This document shows positions 45,210 through 57,602 of a stretch of 64,000 nucleotides of DNA, in pieces. The notes under the pieces were generated by a model, which worked only from the letters and a program-made list of their open reading frames with translations, had not been told where the DNA came from and searched no databases. A program made the position numbers and the translations under genes. The number at the start of each line of letters is the position of its first letter. Positions within the stretch are counted from its first letter, which is position 1. The stretch is from Stereocaulon alpinum (taxonomy: Eukaryota > Ascomycota > Lecanoromycetes > Lecanorales > Stereocaulaceae), in contig JAEUBA010000022.1 in assembly GCA_018257865.1 (NCBI GenBank), forward strand, positions 1 through 64,000. The letters run 5' to 3'.

Positions 45210-46046
45210 TCAATTCTTCCTCCTACCCCACTCATTCCTCACAAGCCCAATCTCCCACTCCATCCTCTCCCTCCTATACCCCCTTGCTACCTTCTCGAAT
45301 TCTTGATTCGTTTGGTGGTTTTGGAGGGAGAATTCGAAAAGTAATTGGTCTACGACTTCTGTACGCTGCTCGTGGGTCTCGAGGCCTGAGTTCCAGATGA
45401 TGGAAGATGAGGCGATGGGCGTGCCGGCGGGGGTGACGGGAGTGTAGCAGTGTTGATGCGAGTGGGAGGGAGTTTGGGTGGGGTGAAGCCATATGAAGAC
45501 TGGGGTTCGTTGAAGGGTTTGAGGGTGATGTGCTTTGCTTGCGTCCTCTAGCCCTATTTTGGGAAGTTGGTCATTGATGTAGCCTACTTCTAAGAGCCGT
45601 GGCTCTTGGCTTTCTTGTTGACGCTTTGGTATAGCTGGTGGAGGCGGGTACTGTGGATCGAGTGTGATACCTGCAGCGGCATCGATCTTTATGTGAACTA
45701 TGGCGGGGAGTAAGCGGATTGTGGTGTCAGGTATCCAATCTTTTGCGTTGGGGTCTGCGCGTAAGGCTGCGCGGAGTGATCTTCGGGATCGGATGGGGAG
45801 TGGTAAGGTGCGGGATGGTGGATGGAGGAGCAGGTCGTCGGCTTGTCCGTCATATTGTGGTACTGGATCGAGGGGTGTTGAGCGTTGAAAGGTCGAGGTT
45901 GTGGGTGGAGGCGTGGGGGACGATGAGGCAATCTTGTTAATGTACTCATTCAACCCAATTTTGCTATCCCAGTGTGTGCGTTGTATTCTAGGAAGGCGAG
46001 GCTGAGCCTCGGATTTGATGTGTGTTGGCATTTCCGATTGCTGCAT
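45210..46046 (-). CDS. Uncharacterised, largely disordered protein
   Basis: Minus-strand frame from the first ATG at 46046 to a stop at 45210, 278 residues. The composition is Pro/Ser/Thr-rich (ASSSPTPPPTTSTFQ, YPPPPAIPK), with islands that look conserved: HWDSKIGLNEYI, SLRAALRADPNAKDW, PVFIWLHP and a C-terminal helix QNHQTNQEFEKVARGYRRER. No domain is recognised. The frame remains open upstream without ATG, so an additional 5' exon is possible. At the 3' end an intron could redirect the frame into the purine-rich stretch downstream. The N-terminus just upstream is Leu-rich but begins without ATG. Confidence 0.55.
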   Translation of the reverse strand: MQQSEMPTHIKSEAQPRLPRIQRTHWDSKIGLNEYINKIASSSPTPPPTTSTFQRSTPLDPVPQYDGQADDLLLHPPSRTLPLPIRSRRSLRAALRADPNAKDWIPDTTIRLLPAIVHIKIDAAAGITLDPQYPPPPAIPKRQQESQEPRLLEVGYINDQLPKIGLEDASKAHHPQTLQRTPVFIWLHPTQTPSHSHQHCYTPVTPAGTPIASSSIIWNSGLETHEQRTEVVDQLLFEFSLQNHQTNQEFEKVARGYRRERMEWEIGLVRNEWGRRKN

Positions 46047-46736
46047 TTGGGTCGTGCTGAGATGATGCAAAGACAAGGTTCGGAGACTCAAGTCTAAATA
46101 GATGTCGAGAAGTTGAGGTCGTACCAAGGGGTGTTATTCCGGGAGGTCGCATGACACTAGGACTGTGTTATTTTATGGCAGGTGTTGCTGGAGATGGCGG
46201 TGGCGATGGTCAGGAGATAAGTCTAGTAACACAAGGAGAGGTCGTGTTGATAGAGAGTTTCGAAGAGAGAGGCTGACAGAGTAGATATGGAAAGGGCAAT
46301 GTTGACTGCAGGGTCTTGATAAGAGATAGGAAAGTATAGTAAATGCCGAATCCACTCTACTCAGCCCTCACATGAAAGCGATTATTCGATGCTCCCAAAA
46401 GCGATGTCAAATCCACAAGCTTAGGTCGAGGCCTCAAGATCTCACCAACCTTAGAAAGCGAAGACAATTCCGAATTGACAAAAGGTCTAGGAGATGAAGC
46501 AGTATCCTTGACTAGGTCATAGGAAGGAGCTCCCAGCATCTTGCAAAAGACCTCAAGAAGAGCCAATGTTGGAGGCTTAGTGGCAGCCACCCTGTTGTTA
46601 ACGTATTTGATAGAGCTTGATGCAAGTTCTATATCAACCAGAAATGCTAGTTCTCCTTTTTCACAATCATACTCATAGCTCATCTGCTCATCCACTTCGT
46701 TTCCTGCCCTTGACTTGCCTCTCCCATACTATGTTT
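46047..46736. other. Intergenic; weak minus-strand open frame
   Basis: About 0.7 kb. A minus-strand frame with an ATG at about 46683 and stop at 46357 (108 codons) starts only about 50 bp past the stop of the AIF-type gene. It lacks recognisable motifs and may be part of that gene's 3' UTR. No other feature is seen. Confidence 0.3.
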
Positions 46737-48601
46737 TCATATCTTAACCTCACCCGGGACTCCAATATCCCTGACATCAACCCCCTTTCTCAACTCCCCC
46801 ATCCCTGGCATGCTCCCCCGCCTCATCAACTCAGCGCTCTGGCTCATGATTGGATCCATCTGCATACTAGCAACCGCAACGACCGTATCTCCCTTCCCAT
46901 AAAACGCTGCGAACTTTCCCTCCTTCGGCTCCCCCTGCATCACTAAATCGTCCCATCCATTAGGCGTATTACCACAGTACCTCAACTGACTACCCAGCGC
47001 TGACCAGAAGACTGGAATGAATGGTTTTGGTTTTGCTGAAGGGGAGACGATTGAACGAGCTACGCTTCTTCCTGCATTTTGCGCGACGTTCCAATGCTCG
47101 ATACGTGTTAGTTTTCCAGAGCCACCAGGGCCGTGATATGGATAAGTTGCTATATCGCCAATAGCAAAGACATCAGGGAGGCCCTTGACAGCGAAGGACT
47201 CGTCGGTCTGTAGCGAGCCGTCATCCTGCAGCTTAACGGCGGGGTTATCTTTCAGGAATTGGGTAGCTGGAGCAACACCGATACCGAGAACTACAAGATC
47301 TGCAGGGAGTGAAGTGCCGTCTTTTAGCTTGACAGCTCCGACAGCCTTCTTGTCTGAAGAGGATGGTTCGGCAGAGTCGACTGAGGCAGACATGTAGAAC
47401 TTGACACCATTCTTGGAAAGGATACCTTGGAAGATCTTGCCGACCTCGGCGCCCATTACGCGCTCGAGGGGAGCGGATTCCATGCCGATAATTGAGACGT
47501 CGTTGTCGGAGGCAAGGGCGTTGCCGACTTCCATGCCGATGAATGATGAGCCGACCACAACGATCTTCTTGCCTTTTTTCTCGCCCACGGCATTGAGGAT
47601 GGCTTGTACATCTGGGATCGTGCGTAAGAGAAAGACATTGGAGAGTTCCTTGAAGCCAGGGAGCGGAAGCGCTTTAGGGGTGCCACCAGTTGCGAGGATG
47701 AGCTTGGTATACGGGTGCGAAGAACCGGAGTGAGTGTGTACTGTCTTCTTCTCAAAGTCTATGCTTGAAACTTCGTCGGAAAGGGTTTCGATGGAGGAGG
47801 TCTTAAACCAATCCTGGGGTCGGAGTTCTATCTTGGACTTGTCTGCGATCAGGGCTTTAGAGAGCTTCGTTCGGTCGATTGGGAGATTGGGTTCGCGGGA
47901 GATGATGGTGACGGAGCCTTTGAAGCCTTGTTCACGGAGAGCTTGGACCGCACCCATTGCTCCGCTTCCACTGTATGTAGACTGTGTTTAGCTTGCGAGC
48001 ATCTGCACAATGAAGAACGATGCTCACCCTCCCACAACTACCACCTTTTCTTGACCTTGTGCTGAGCATTTGGTATCCGGGTGTCTCCGATTTGCCTTGA
48101 TCACACTTTCTTCCCCTTTGATATACACGCCTCCATTCTTCTCCATGACCTCAAATTTAGCAATAGGATCCAGAGCCGGAGCATCCTCGACGTCACCGGA
48201 AGCAACATTAAAGCAAGCTAGTGTTCTGTCAGCATGAATCAAAGCTTCAATTCCCCAATTGAGATTGAACACGCACCCCCATGCCAAGCACAAGTTAACC
48301 TCCCATCAGGTGTAAGCACCCCTAGCTTCAACGGCGCCCCATAATGGGTGCAATTGGCACTCATAGCATGCGTCTTGTCCCCCACCTTCGCCAATAGCAC
48401 CTTCCCATTCTCAATTCCCTCAACCTCTACCTCGCGTTTCTCCCCACTTTTCAAGTCTAGGCTCGAAAGGCCCTTGATCTTATATTCTTGTGCCATAGCT
48501 CTTGTGGAGGTGGAAAATGCGGATGTTACTAGCCGTGAGACAGGTGTGGGATTAAGATTGCGGAGTACAATTCGTGAAAGGAGAGGGTGGAAGGAGAGCA
48601 T
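46737..48601 (-). CDS. AIF-type FAD/NAD(P)H oxidoreductase with N-terminal Rieske domain
   Basis: Exons 48601-48277, 48217-48028 and 47970-46737 (introns 59 and 57 bp; phases 1 and 2 match) give 582 residues. The first 35 residues (LSRIVLRNL, STSTRA) resemble a mitochondrial presequence. An alternative Met at residue 36 would remove it. A Rieske [2Fe-2S] site is present: C84-x-H86 (NCTHYGAPL) and C104-x-x-H107 (CAWHGAC, split by intron 1). Then follow a FAD-binding VVVGGGSGAMGA, an ATGG motif (LILATGG), an NAD-binding VVVGSSFIGMEVGNAL and a second FAD motif DVFAIGDIA. This Rieske-plus-pyridine-nucleotide-disulphide-reductase order matches AIFM3/AIFL-type proteins. It is probably a mitochondrial or cytosolic redox enzyme; the substrate is unknown. 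Confidence 0.88.
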
Positions 48602-49018
48602 GTAAAGCGGTTAGTACTTAAGAGACCTGAGTTCTAGGATGCAACTGCAGGAACAATGGAGCTTCACGCAATTTAATGTCATCATGACCGCGTCGCTTGC
48701 CCTAATCGATAAGCTTCGACCAATGACAGCGCTTGATTGTCAATTGAACCGTTTTCCGAGGCAATTGCTCTCGATTTTTGTGGATACCAGTTAGGGAGTG
48801 TTAACTTATGCTTATTGGCTAGCGTTCGTCCTTGTTCATGGTTCATGGTTGAACCTTGTCGTTGGGAAGCAAACCAATACTCGTACAGTGCATTTCTGCA
48901 TTGGATCATATTGATTCATTACAACAGCTGCGTTCTGGACTCGGTCAAATACAACACCCGCTGAAGCGCTGATCGTGATACGTGGCTCTCGTCAAGGTTC
49001 ATCATCTATAGACTATTG
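48602..49018. other. Intergenic between two minus-strand genes
   Basis: About 0.4 kb holding the promoter of the AIF-type gene and the 3' end of the arrestin-like gene. No other feature is seen. Confidence 0.4.
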
Positions 49019-50782
49019 TCAAGGAAACAACCTATCATTTCCAGACCCTTTAACATCACCAATAGGTGTCTGACTAGGTTGCTGATGGTAATCCCTCCTA
49101 GGCCCATCAATGGGACCTAAATCATCCGCCATAGCGTCCTCGTAGCTTGGAGGCGCTTCATCAGGGATATCGCCTGGTGAAGGCTCAATGTGGTCGCTTG
49201 GTCCCGTCTGAACCGAAGGTCGGTGAGGCTGAGGTGGAGGTCCATTCGTAGAACCAGGTGGATGTAGATTAGAGGCTATATAGCCGGGTGCAGCAACAGG
49301 GCGATTCCTCATTTGGTCGAGCAATGCTTGGGGCGGAGCAATGCCCGAGTATACCTGGACGGGCAGTCGCAGGGGCTGTACGCTCAGTTCGGGCTTCGCT
49401 TTGTCAGCAAGGTGTGCAGAAGATGTACACGAGAGGAGAATACTTACATTAACGTTTGGAGAGCCCCATTGCAGACCGACTTTGACCTCCAGCTCGTACT
49501 TGCGCATGATATTGCACGTTTCGAATGAGGGACAGATGGTACTCGGTAAGGGTCTTTGCTTCCACAATTTGGGGTCAATCTCCAAAACCTTTTGCCCATC
49601 ACCTCCAACAGTCTCGGTCAAGGGCGTATTCATGTTCGCTATACTTATAATCGTCCAACTGGAGACCTCCTGCCTGCGTAGTTCGTGAGCTCGAATGACA
49701 GTGTGTGCTATGAGGTTGATGTTCAGTAGCTGTAAATAAATCTTTGCCGGACTGTCATTCTTCTTCGTGATCAAGACGCGCAGAGGCAGCGCTTCGTTAC
49801 ATGTGACGATAGGCGGATCCGGCAAACGCCCATCGATGGTTATACTGGGAGGGACCACTTTCGACGAGACTGGTTCTGCTGATACAGAAGACTTGCGGAA
49901 AAGCGCGGGTTTGCTGGGCACGTCAATGCTGGGACTGAATTGATGAGTTCGTCTGGCGTAGTATTCTCGTTTATTTGCAGCAGGTCGCGGCGGTTCGATG
50001 GGAAGGAAGGTGAAAGGTGCGACCTATATGCGGTGTCAGCGCGAGATCCAAGAGCGGCGGAGTTGAAAGTCTCTGGAGGGTAGCTCCAGTTAAGGGAGCA
50101 CATACTGATCTGAAGTTCTCTTTGTAGAACGCTGGCCGCTGTACCGTGACCTTCACGAAATACCGTATCTCTGCCTCTCCTGGAAGGCCACTCAGGGAAG
50201 GCGGAAGCGTCCTCCTCACGTGTCTGTCCGTGTTTCTTGCCATCTCTAGCCGCAGCGCATTGAGGTTCGTGAGCAACGAGTTGTTGTTCGAACAGTCATT
50301 GTTAAATGGGAGCTGGTAGCCCACGTTAGCCATAAGCTTGTAGCTACACCGTCTCCGCCCTCTCTACCTTGAATTGAAACTTGTACGTATGTTGGCCTGG
50401 TGGTAAGGTATAGCTCCCACCGTTGCCTGATATTCTAAGGATCTCCTGTGTAGGGAAGACGGTGGCGAGTTTATAGAGTAGCTATAGCGGTCGTAAGAAC
50501 TAAGACCACGAGTTCCTTTCCACACGTCAGGTACTTACTTACCTTGTGTACCTCCAGCTGTGTCTGGTCTTTCTCATAGGGATCATAGTAAGTGCCCCGT
50601 GGATTGAAAGCCCCGTCTCGTCGAGGTTGCCCAGATAGACGAGACCTGCTTTCGCCCTCGAGCTTCACTGTAATGGCGGAGATGGTCTCCGGGCCATTTA
50701 TGTTTAGAAAGACGGTTCCTGAAAGATGATCTAGGTTGGTGTAGGTGCTCTGCTGCTGGTCTAGCTGTATCCGGACAGACAT
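49019..50782 (-). CDS. Arrestin-like adaptor with C-terminal PY motif
   Basis: Exons 50782-50543, 50481-50368, 50312-50106, 50023-49448 and 49393-49019 (introns 54-82 bp, all phase 0) give 503 residues. The arrestin N-domain shows SGTVFLNINGPETISAITVK and KLEGESRSR, then LPPGQHTYKFQFKLPFNNDC and EIRYFVKVTVQRP. The C-domain runs from about residue 230 (TCNEALPLRVLI) to about 395. PPSY at about 460-463 (EAPPSYEDAM) is a ligand for WW domains of Rsp5/Nedd4 ubiquitin ligases. The protein should therefore be an alpha-arrestin that targets plasma-membrane proteins for ubiquitination and endocytosis. The last intron is 54 bp and divisible by three, so its retention would keep the frame open. A broken, different arrestin-like gene lies at 32242-33347. 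Confidence 0.85.
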
Positions 50783-51294
50783 GGCCGCGGATGATGCCAA
50801 CAGAGAGGGAGTGAGGGCTCTTTAGTCAAGGCTTGTAAGGAGCATGTTGATGTCAAGGATATGGCTGTTGTGTTACCTGGGACGTAGCAGATAGCGTGTG
50901 CGACGAGCATCGTGGCTGCCTTGCCCAGTTCTCTTTTTGAAACAAGTTCGGACGATGCGGAGGGCTATGCTGACTTCGGATCCGGAACAATAAATTAATA
51001 AGGTACTTCCACTGCTAAACAATGCCGCTAGAATTCGCCTCTTTGCCGTCACTGGGGCGACGTTGATGCTTGCATTTTTAGCCTATTCTACAACCTGTAT
51101 TACAATCATAATGCATGCTTGTAGGAATATGCTGCAGTCTATCTACAGGGTCGACCAGCTGGTCGATGAAGAGGAAAGCCTCGAGACGCCAAGTTACCGC
51201 TTCCAATTCACATAAGACTCCCGCTGCCCAATCTTTATCCATGATGCTGTGCTCGATGCAAGACTATGACTCCGCTATTGAAATTGTGAAAATG
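50783..51294. other. Intergenic between two minus-strand genes
   Basis: About 0.5 kb comprising the arrestin-like gene's promoter and the Gid1-type gene's 3' UTR. Nothing else is recognised. Confidence 0.4.
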
Positions 51295-53538
51295 CTACCA
51301 CGATCGACTCGCTTTCAAGATGTTGCGGACGTTGATCAGGGACCCTGGTCCCCCGTCCTCGCTGATCATATCAATCATGACAACAGTTTGCTTGTACAGG
51401 CGTTCTAACGCTGTGCTAGAGGATTTGCCCAACGATACTGTCGTGGAGTCAGTATATGTACAGGTCTCCTGTGACGTGTGGGAGATAGCTACCCAAGATG
51501 GCAGAGTTTAGAGCCTCCGCCACCGGCACCCGCTGACTACTTTCCAGCAACTTCCCATGAGGCGATTTCCTGGGATCCGGATACGGAAACATCGAGAAGA
51601 TCTCCGTAAAAGTCTCCATTACAAGCTTGCTGCGGTCGTCTTTGAATTCTTTCTTGAGTTCTTGGCCGTAGTCGATCATTAGAGCAACATGGATCTCGTA
51701 CTTGTGGTTGCTTTCCGCTTCTTCAGTCTCCATCTTGTCCCAATCCTCGCCGTCTTTCATGGGCTCGTCGAGGTCCATGTCTGGCTCAAAGCCGTCGTCG
51801 TAGATAGCTGTTGAGTGTCCATTCATAGACTTGCTACCTTTATTATTGGACCCATCCAGGATTTCGGAGCTTTGGCGCATCAATTCGAGAAACTTCCTAC
51901 ACCGTAATCGGAAATATATCTGTGGATTGTCGAGCAGTGCCTGGGGATAGAATGTGTTAGTGAGCTTCAGTGCCTCGTCAATATTTCCGTCGAGAATGGC
52001 AGTTCGTATTCCTGATACGTATTAGCCTCACGCTACATGATGTTGGTGAACAATCATGACATACGTTGCCGGTGCACGGCATCGTGGTCTTCCTCAACGG
52101 AAAGGAAACCCTCAAGCTTCGGCTCAGGGCTACCCTTCAAAGCTATGGCCTCAGAACGCACTTCTTCGGCGAACGCTCTGGCGGTCTCGACATAACCGTC
52201 GTGTGACAGATACTGAGCAACGAGTGCCTTGCATAAGTCGTCTTTGTTGAGAGTAGGATGCAAGTTCGAGATGTCGGCATTATCGATCTCATTTCGTACC
52301 TTCGCCCTCTCTTCCTGTTATGTGTAAGCAGGCTCCTTACAGAAGTAGACCAACCATGATACTTACAGCCATCATACCGTCGATGTTGAATACGAATGGT
52401 TTCTGACCAAAGTTGACGCTCAAATGCGCATGCGGATGCTTCATGCCAATAGAGGGATATAGCTTAATGTCCCTCAGATCTTTGAAAGCATTACCTGTAA
52501 TCCGACTTAGTAACCCCAGCTGACTTGATGAAGTAAGGTGCGACTCCTACTAATGAAGTTTCCGTTCTTTGTGAAGAAGGCACAGCCTGTCATAAAATTG
52601 ACGCCGCAGCCAATGACATCCCCCGAGGAAAACGTAGGGCCATATGGTTTCCCTTGAAGCTGACAACAAAAAGACTTTCCATCATCTCCATGATACGCCC
52701 AACTGTCCGGCTCCCACCCGGGGAGCTTCTCTAATGATGCATTTGCGCCCGAAAACCCAACTCCTATCATGCCTTCCTTGCCCTTCGAAATGATATTAAC
52801 TTCAAAATAGTAGATGCCACATTGTGGTGGCATTGGATGATCTGAACGAGCAGCGGCTGCCTCGTGGTCACCTGTTTTCGAAGGGCCGACGTGTTTGACT
52901 TCCAAACCATCTGCTGCTATCTCAAGGCCTCCGTACTTGACTGCGTCTGCCCATTTCGACGGTAACGGTGTTATGCCGTCGTCTTCCACGTGCGGTTCTC
53001 GCTCTATGATCTCGTATGTCATACCGCGGTGTGAAGGCGCCATTTTGTGTAAGCTCACACTGCTGGAGCTGGTGGAAAGGCCACCTGTAGAAGGACGTGT
53101 TGGGGGCTCGTCGCGTTGAGCTGCCACTTTGTGGGTAGCCTCTAGCTGCTCCATGTACTTTGAATCTTTCAAATAAGAGGGTGTGAAGAACCCCAATGGA
53201 ACCCCACTGCCAGGACCGTAGTTCTGGCTCGGAAACCGTGGACTTGAGTAGCTAGACATGTTTCCTCCTCTTCCCCACGACCCTGGTATATTTGTGCCAC
53301 CGTCTCCTTGTATGTCGTGATCTGAAATAGGCTGAGGTATTCTTGACGGCTGGTCTGAACTTGACGGAAGTGTGTGAGAGCTTATACGCGGTAAATGGGC
53401 GGAAGCTGAATGAGGTCGTGCTGCTGTACCGGCGGCTACTGATGCATAAGACGTTTGCCGGGGCATTATCCCGGGGGTTGGATTGGAATAGGACAAGTGA
53501 GGCGCTCCAGGAGAGCCATGGGGAGGAGCGTTGGTCAT
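51295..53538 (-). CDS. GID1: RanBPM/Gid1 subunit of the GID/CTLH ubiquitin ligase
   Basis: Exons 53538-52551, 52494-52367, 52314-52065, 52011-51493 and 51437-51295 (introns 50-57 bp) give 675 residues with all phases consistent. Order: a Ser/Pro-rich N-terminus (1-130); a SPRY domain about 170-365 (YYFEVNIISKGKEGMIGVGF, GDVIGCGVNF, VNFGQKPFVFNIDG); LisH about 400-430 (LVAQYLSHDGYVETARAF); CTLH from about 450 (IRTAILDGNIDEALKL); and a CRA-type C-terminus. The family is Ran-binding protein 9/10, yeast Gid1/Vid30, the scaffold that holds substrate receptors in the GID E3 ligase, which degrades gluconeogenic enzymes on glucose shift. An acidic insert (DDGFEPDMDLDEPMKDGEDW) interrupts the CTLH/CRA region. 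Exon phases support a complete gene. Confidence 0.9.
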
Positions 53539-54775
53539 TTCAAGGCACCAGTGTGTCGTTGAACAAGTGACTTTATTCTTGCTGCGCGTTCCTTGCCCTT
53601 GCTAAGTATGAAAGAAGTGATCCCGTGCTCTTTGCTGGAATATACTGAAGGCGTATCAAATCTATTAGACTAAACAGCTAACTGTACGGTGTAGAGACGA
53701 TTGAGGCGACCTTGACACGAAGGCGCCAATCGTGCTATGACGCCAGGTTTTGCAATATCATCTTGTGAGGTACTTCCAAGCTGTAGAAGAGAGGTGATAA
53801 CGTGCAGTGACGAGGTAAATTCATGATGCAGGCGATTGTAGCAGAGAGCATGTGGGACGACTGGCTATGCTGAGAGACTACTTGGAGGTGCATGACTCGG
53901 CTACAAGATCCCCGCTCGATCCCTCATCGCTCATTACCGTATAGGGCCTGTTCAACGAAGCTACCTAAAACTACCCCTTATCATAAGCTACACTTACACC
54001 ATAAACGCCTCGCATAAGAATGTATCTCTAGATAACAAGCTCTACGTCAACCTATGAAAGACTCTAAAACGTTCTCATCCGCATTATGCAGTTCCTGCTG
54101 AAGATAGTCACGCGATCGATCTAAGTCAGTTCTTCATTTTTTGGCCTTGCTTGCCTCCTGATAACGCAATGTCTAAAAACCGTACCCAACATAATTGCTG
54201 AACAGCTGAATTATGTAGAAGCAGTGCTGCCTTGTTGTGCTGGGGGGGACAGGTCCCTCAAAAGGATATTCCCTTCCTAATCTTTGGTCGGATCTTCTGC
54301 GCTGGACGAGACACGTAGTGTATATACCCGGTCATGGAAGATAAGATCGTTCTTGTTCTCTGCACTACTGTGTCTCTTAGAAGCTGGGAAGACATATTGG
54401 GGTAAGGGGGCGAGCAGTAGCGCAGAATGTGTACCAACGACACCTCGGAGTACGAATCTTGTGCAGACAGCAGGCAACGGTCCTATACAGGTACACTACA
54501 GTACCCAGATGGGAAATGCATGTTTTAGATTGGATTGTAATACACTGCTGAGACATCGAAACTACCGATGCTGGATCTATGAAGTACATATAGCGGCGAT
54601 ACTTATGGTGAACCTCTTTCCTTCCATCAATCGTAGTCCATGACGAAGTGAATGCACAATATCCTACTGATGCATGCCTCCAGACTCCACGCTATGGTAC
54701 ATACGACGACAATACATCAATTGATGTTGGTAAACCCGAAGATTGATAGCTCAGATGGATAAAGGTGGAGAATGT
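53539..54775. other. Intergenic, no gene seen
   Basis: About 1.2 kb between the 5' end of the Gid1-type gene and the 3' end of the Ies4-type gene (same strand). Open frames near 54.25-54.65 kb overlap on both strands without coding character. I see no tRNA or repeat. Confidence 0.4.
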
Positions 54776-55688
54776 TTAGGCGGTTACGGCGATGCCAGGA
54801 GCCGGTGAGCTGGCCATGATGGAGGGATTAACAGCAGGACTTCTGTCACTCCCGAGATTGCTGCTGCTGTTCTCTTTGCTCTGAGAGTTTGACGAGCCTG
54901 GATCGCTCTCTGAGCCGAACGCCCTCGTTGTCGGAGCCCGCCACGATGGTATTTCCCACACGCGTCCGGTGAACGACTTGACGCGGAACCCAGTCTTCTC
55001 CCATTTCCTACAAGGTTTGCCAGTCCGGTCGAGGGCACGTAGTCCCGCATTGATCGCACCTTGATTTGCCTTGGGTCCGAGTTTGTGAGTGGGGACGCCT
55101 GCGGCGCCTAGGGCACCTTTCATAGCTTTTGCGGCAGCGGTGCGGCCGTCTGGTTTGCTTGGATCCCTGTGTATCATGTGAGCACAAGTTAAAGCCATTA
55201 TTAAACTCGATATCACGAAACACCTACGTTTTGGGTCTTTTCCTCGGGTTTGTTTTTGCCTTTTCCTTGTCGTCACCTTCGACGCCGGTTCCATGTTCCC
55301 GCTTGTCCCCAGGCTTTGGGTCTGATGAGCTTTCTGCCTTTACGTCGATAGCTGGCGAGGCCTGAGAGACCTCTTCCTTCAAGATTGGCGTAGGATCTGA
55401 CTCGGACTTGACACTCGTAGCTGTCGCGGGCTCATCCGACGCGATGGTTGTAGATTGAGACAAGGGCGACGCTTTGGCTTTGGTTTTGCTTGGCTTCACT
55501 AGAGTCTCTTGGGGTGACAGGCCGGAGAGGAAGTCTTTCGGGATGTTCAACCGAACGATCTTGCTAGGCTTTGTTGATTTGCCAGGTCGAGCTGAAGCTG
55601 GACCAGGGATTGGGGTCGTACTTTGTGAATTGGACACCTTTGACAAGGAGCTGACTCGTCGAAGGGCGGTTGCTGATTTCGGAGGCAT
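54776..55688 (-). CDS. IES4: INO80 chromatin-remodelling complex subunit Ies4
   Basis: Exons 55688-55228 and 55166-54776 (61-bp intron, phase 2) give 283 residues. The N-terminal part is a Ser/Lys-rich disordered region with one conserved-looking strand, KIVRLNIPKDFL. The conserved block is in exon 2: DPSKPDGRTAAAKAMKGALG, LGPKANQGAINAGLRALDR and GKPCRKWEKTGFRVKSFTGR, then VWEIPSW. This block is characteristic of the INO80_Ies4 family. Ies4 is a nuclear, phosphorylated subunit of INO80, acting in transcription and DNA-damage checkpoint responses. The basic run NPRKRPKT at the exon junction could be a nuclear localisation signal. The ATG at 55688 (MPPKSATALRR) was chosen as the first in the frame; upstream the frame is open but lacks ATG. 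Confidence 0.78.
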
Positions 55689-57602
55689 GATCTGTCCTTG
55701 GTTAGCAAGGTCCACTGTACATAGTTCTTGCGTGGCATCATACCAACAAACGATCCTTCTTCCTGCTGGGAGCAGCACAGATGATTTCAAGGGGGTTACG
55801 AATGATGGTGTTGTTGGCTTTGGAATCTTGTTCAGTTGGATCAAAATTGCGCCCGTGAAACGACGTCCTGTGCTTTCAACAAGGCGTGGCCGATAATCCT
55901 GACAGAAGCATAATTATCGTAATGAAGGATGATGGAAGTGCGAAATCTTGATGCTGTTGTATGGGGTTGGGTAGTGATTAGAGGAAGTGCTGATGGTGGG
56001 TGGTGGTGTAGAGGCGTGGTGGCCGATAGTGTGGTGTGACCAAGGCAGCATAATGAGCACCTTGGTCATTATCCATTGTTGTAGGGGGCGCGCCGATTAA
56101 GGTACGCCCATGAGCCCCATCAGCCTGGATTTCCGCGAAGCGAAGATGAGACTTCCCAAAACCCGCCAAGCCGCTATTGGAACACTAGTACCGGAAGTGG
56201 GCAAGATTCAAATTGGATTATCTAAAGACTGAAGGATCGAGCAGCTGCACCGTATATCAGAATTCTCCCCCTTAATCCCGCCAGAGCTTCATACCAACCA
56301 CGACATGGTCATTGACAACTTTTTAAACACCGCACATTCTTTGTCGAATCATCTTGACCATGCTCAGCCCCATACACGCGGGCAACAGAGCGTTAACCAA
56401 CCGGCGTCGTGCCTCTGCGGTAATTGCCAACACCTATTCCTGGTTTCATATGAGGACCTACGTTTATAGACCCGCTCTGAGACGAACTGCTATACCTCCA
56501 CCGTCCCTCGAAGGAAGATCACTGCTACTGCTGTCATGCCTCGTGTTGGTGGAGGCGTGGGCCCCCTTTCCCAAATCTGGCTGGCTGACGTGATGATGCA
56601 TGTAAAGTCTCAAGGATAAGTTCCATTCTCGTTGTTTCAGTTGCGTTTTCTAATCATTCTCTCATCTCCGTCGAGATAAATGGCCAGGGTTGCAAGGACC
56701 TAGGATTGCGTACCAACCGATGAAAAAGATTGGTCATTATTGCGCCTCGTCATGTTTTGTATGTTTTGCGCACCCGCTCTATTGAAGGTCTTTAGCAGCA
56801 GGATTTAGCACGCAACTGTTATGTCTATGTAGCATCTCTTTCGAAACTCTCGTTTCATTCGTTGCCGAAGCTGGGCTTGTTCTCACTCGTGCAGAAGCGC
56901 TCAATCATTTGTTACAAAGGTACAAAACGCTTCCAAAATCCTCTCAGCGGTTAGACGAGGTGGCGGCGGCAATCTGAATATCACATTGAAGCGTTTGATG
57001 GAGGGGCACCAATCGCTGAACAAGCTTCCCTGTAAAACATACTTCCTATCAAGGCATTGCTGAATTAGACGAGGAATGAGCAGAGACGTCTCTTTCTACC
57101 AATCAAAATCATCCATGGTCTAGGGAGGTGATGACGCTTGGACCTTTTTAGCAGGAGGAGCCCGAAGAATGCGAACCTGAAGGATGTGAGGGGATGTGAT
57201 GCGGGGGGGCGTTAGAAGGGCGAAGCTAGGCAGCGGACGCCAACACGAAGCCTAAACCGATCCTTCTTGGCGCACCCAATCAGCAGCCTTCCCGTACCTC
57301 CAGCTTCTCATGTTCCCTCCTAGCTGAGGTCAAGCGAGCCCGGTATTGAGCTCAGGAGAGGCTGATGTCAGGCGAGCTCTACATGGTTGATGGTGTGCAG
57401 CCCGGTTCGGATTGTACCGAAGATGTTTAGCCTGCCTTGAATCAAGGGGCTCTAATGAGAAATGTTTTTATATAAGAGCGCCCCCCAGCTGCTATCATGG
57501 ACCAGCATCCATCTCGAATCTGTATCCGGTATACAATCTTCTACAATTTTCTGTCCTTACTTCTTCGTGCGCAGGTTTTCGCACCACATTCTTTACAACA
57601 AC
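55689..57602. other. 1.9-kb divergent intergenic region
   Basis: It lies between the divergent Ies4 and chitinase genes and should hold both promoters. I see no convincing gene; short frames near 55.98-56.17 and 56.35-56.59 kb lack domain content. No repeat or tRNA was recognised. Confidence 0.4.

Noticed and set aside
44865..45344. Plus-strand 159-codon Pro/Leu-rich frame
   Set aside because: It results from the G-free pyrimidine tract, which rarely contains stops; the opposite strand carries the better gene.
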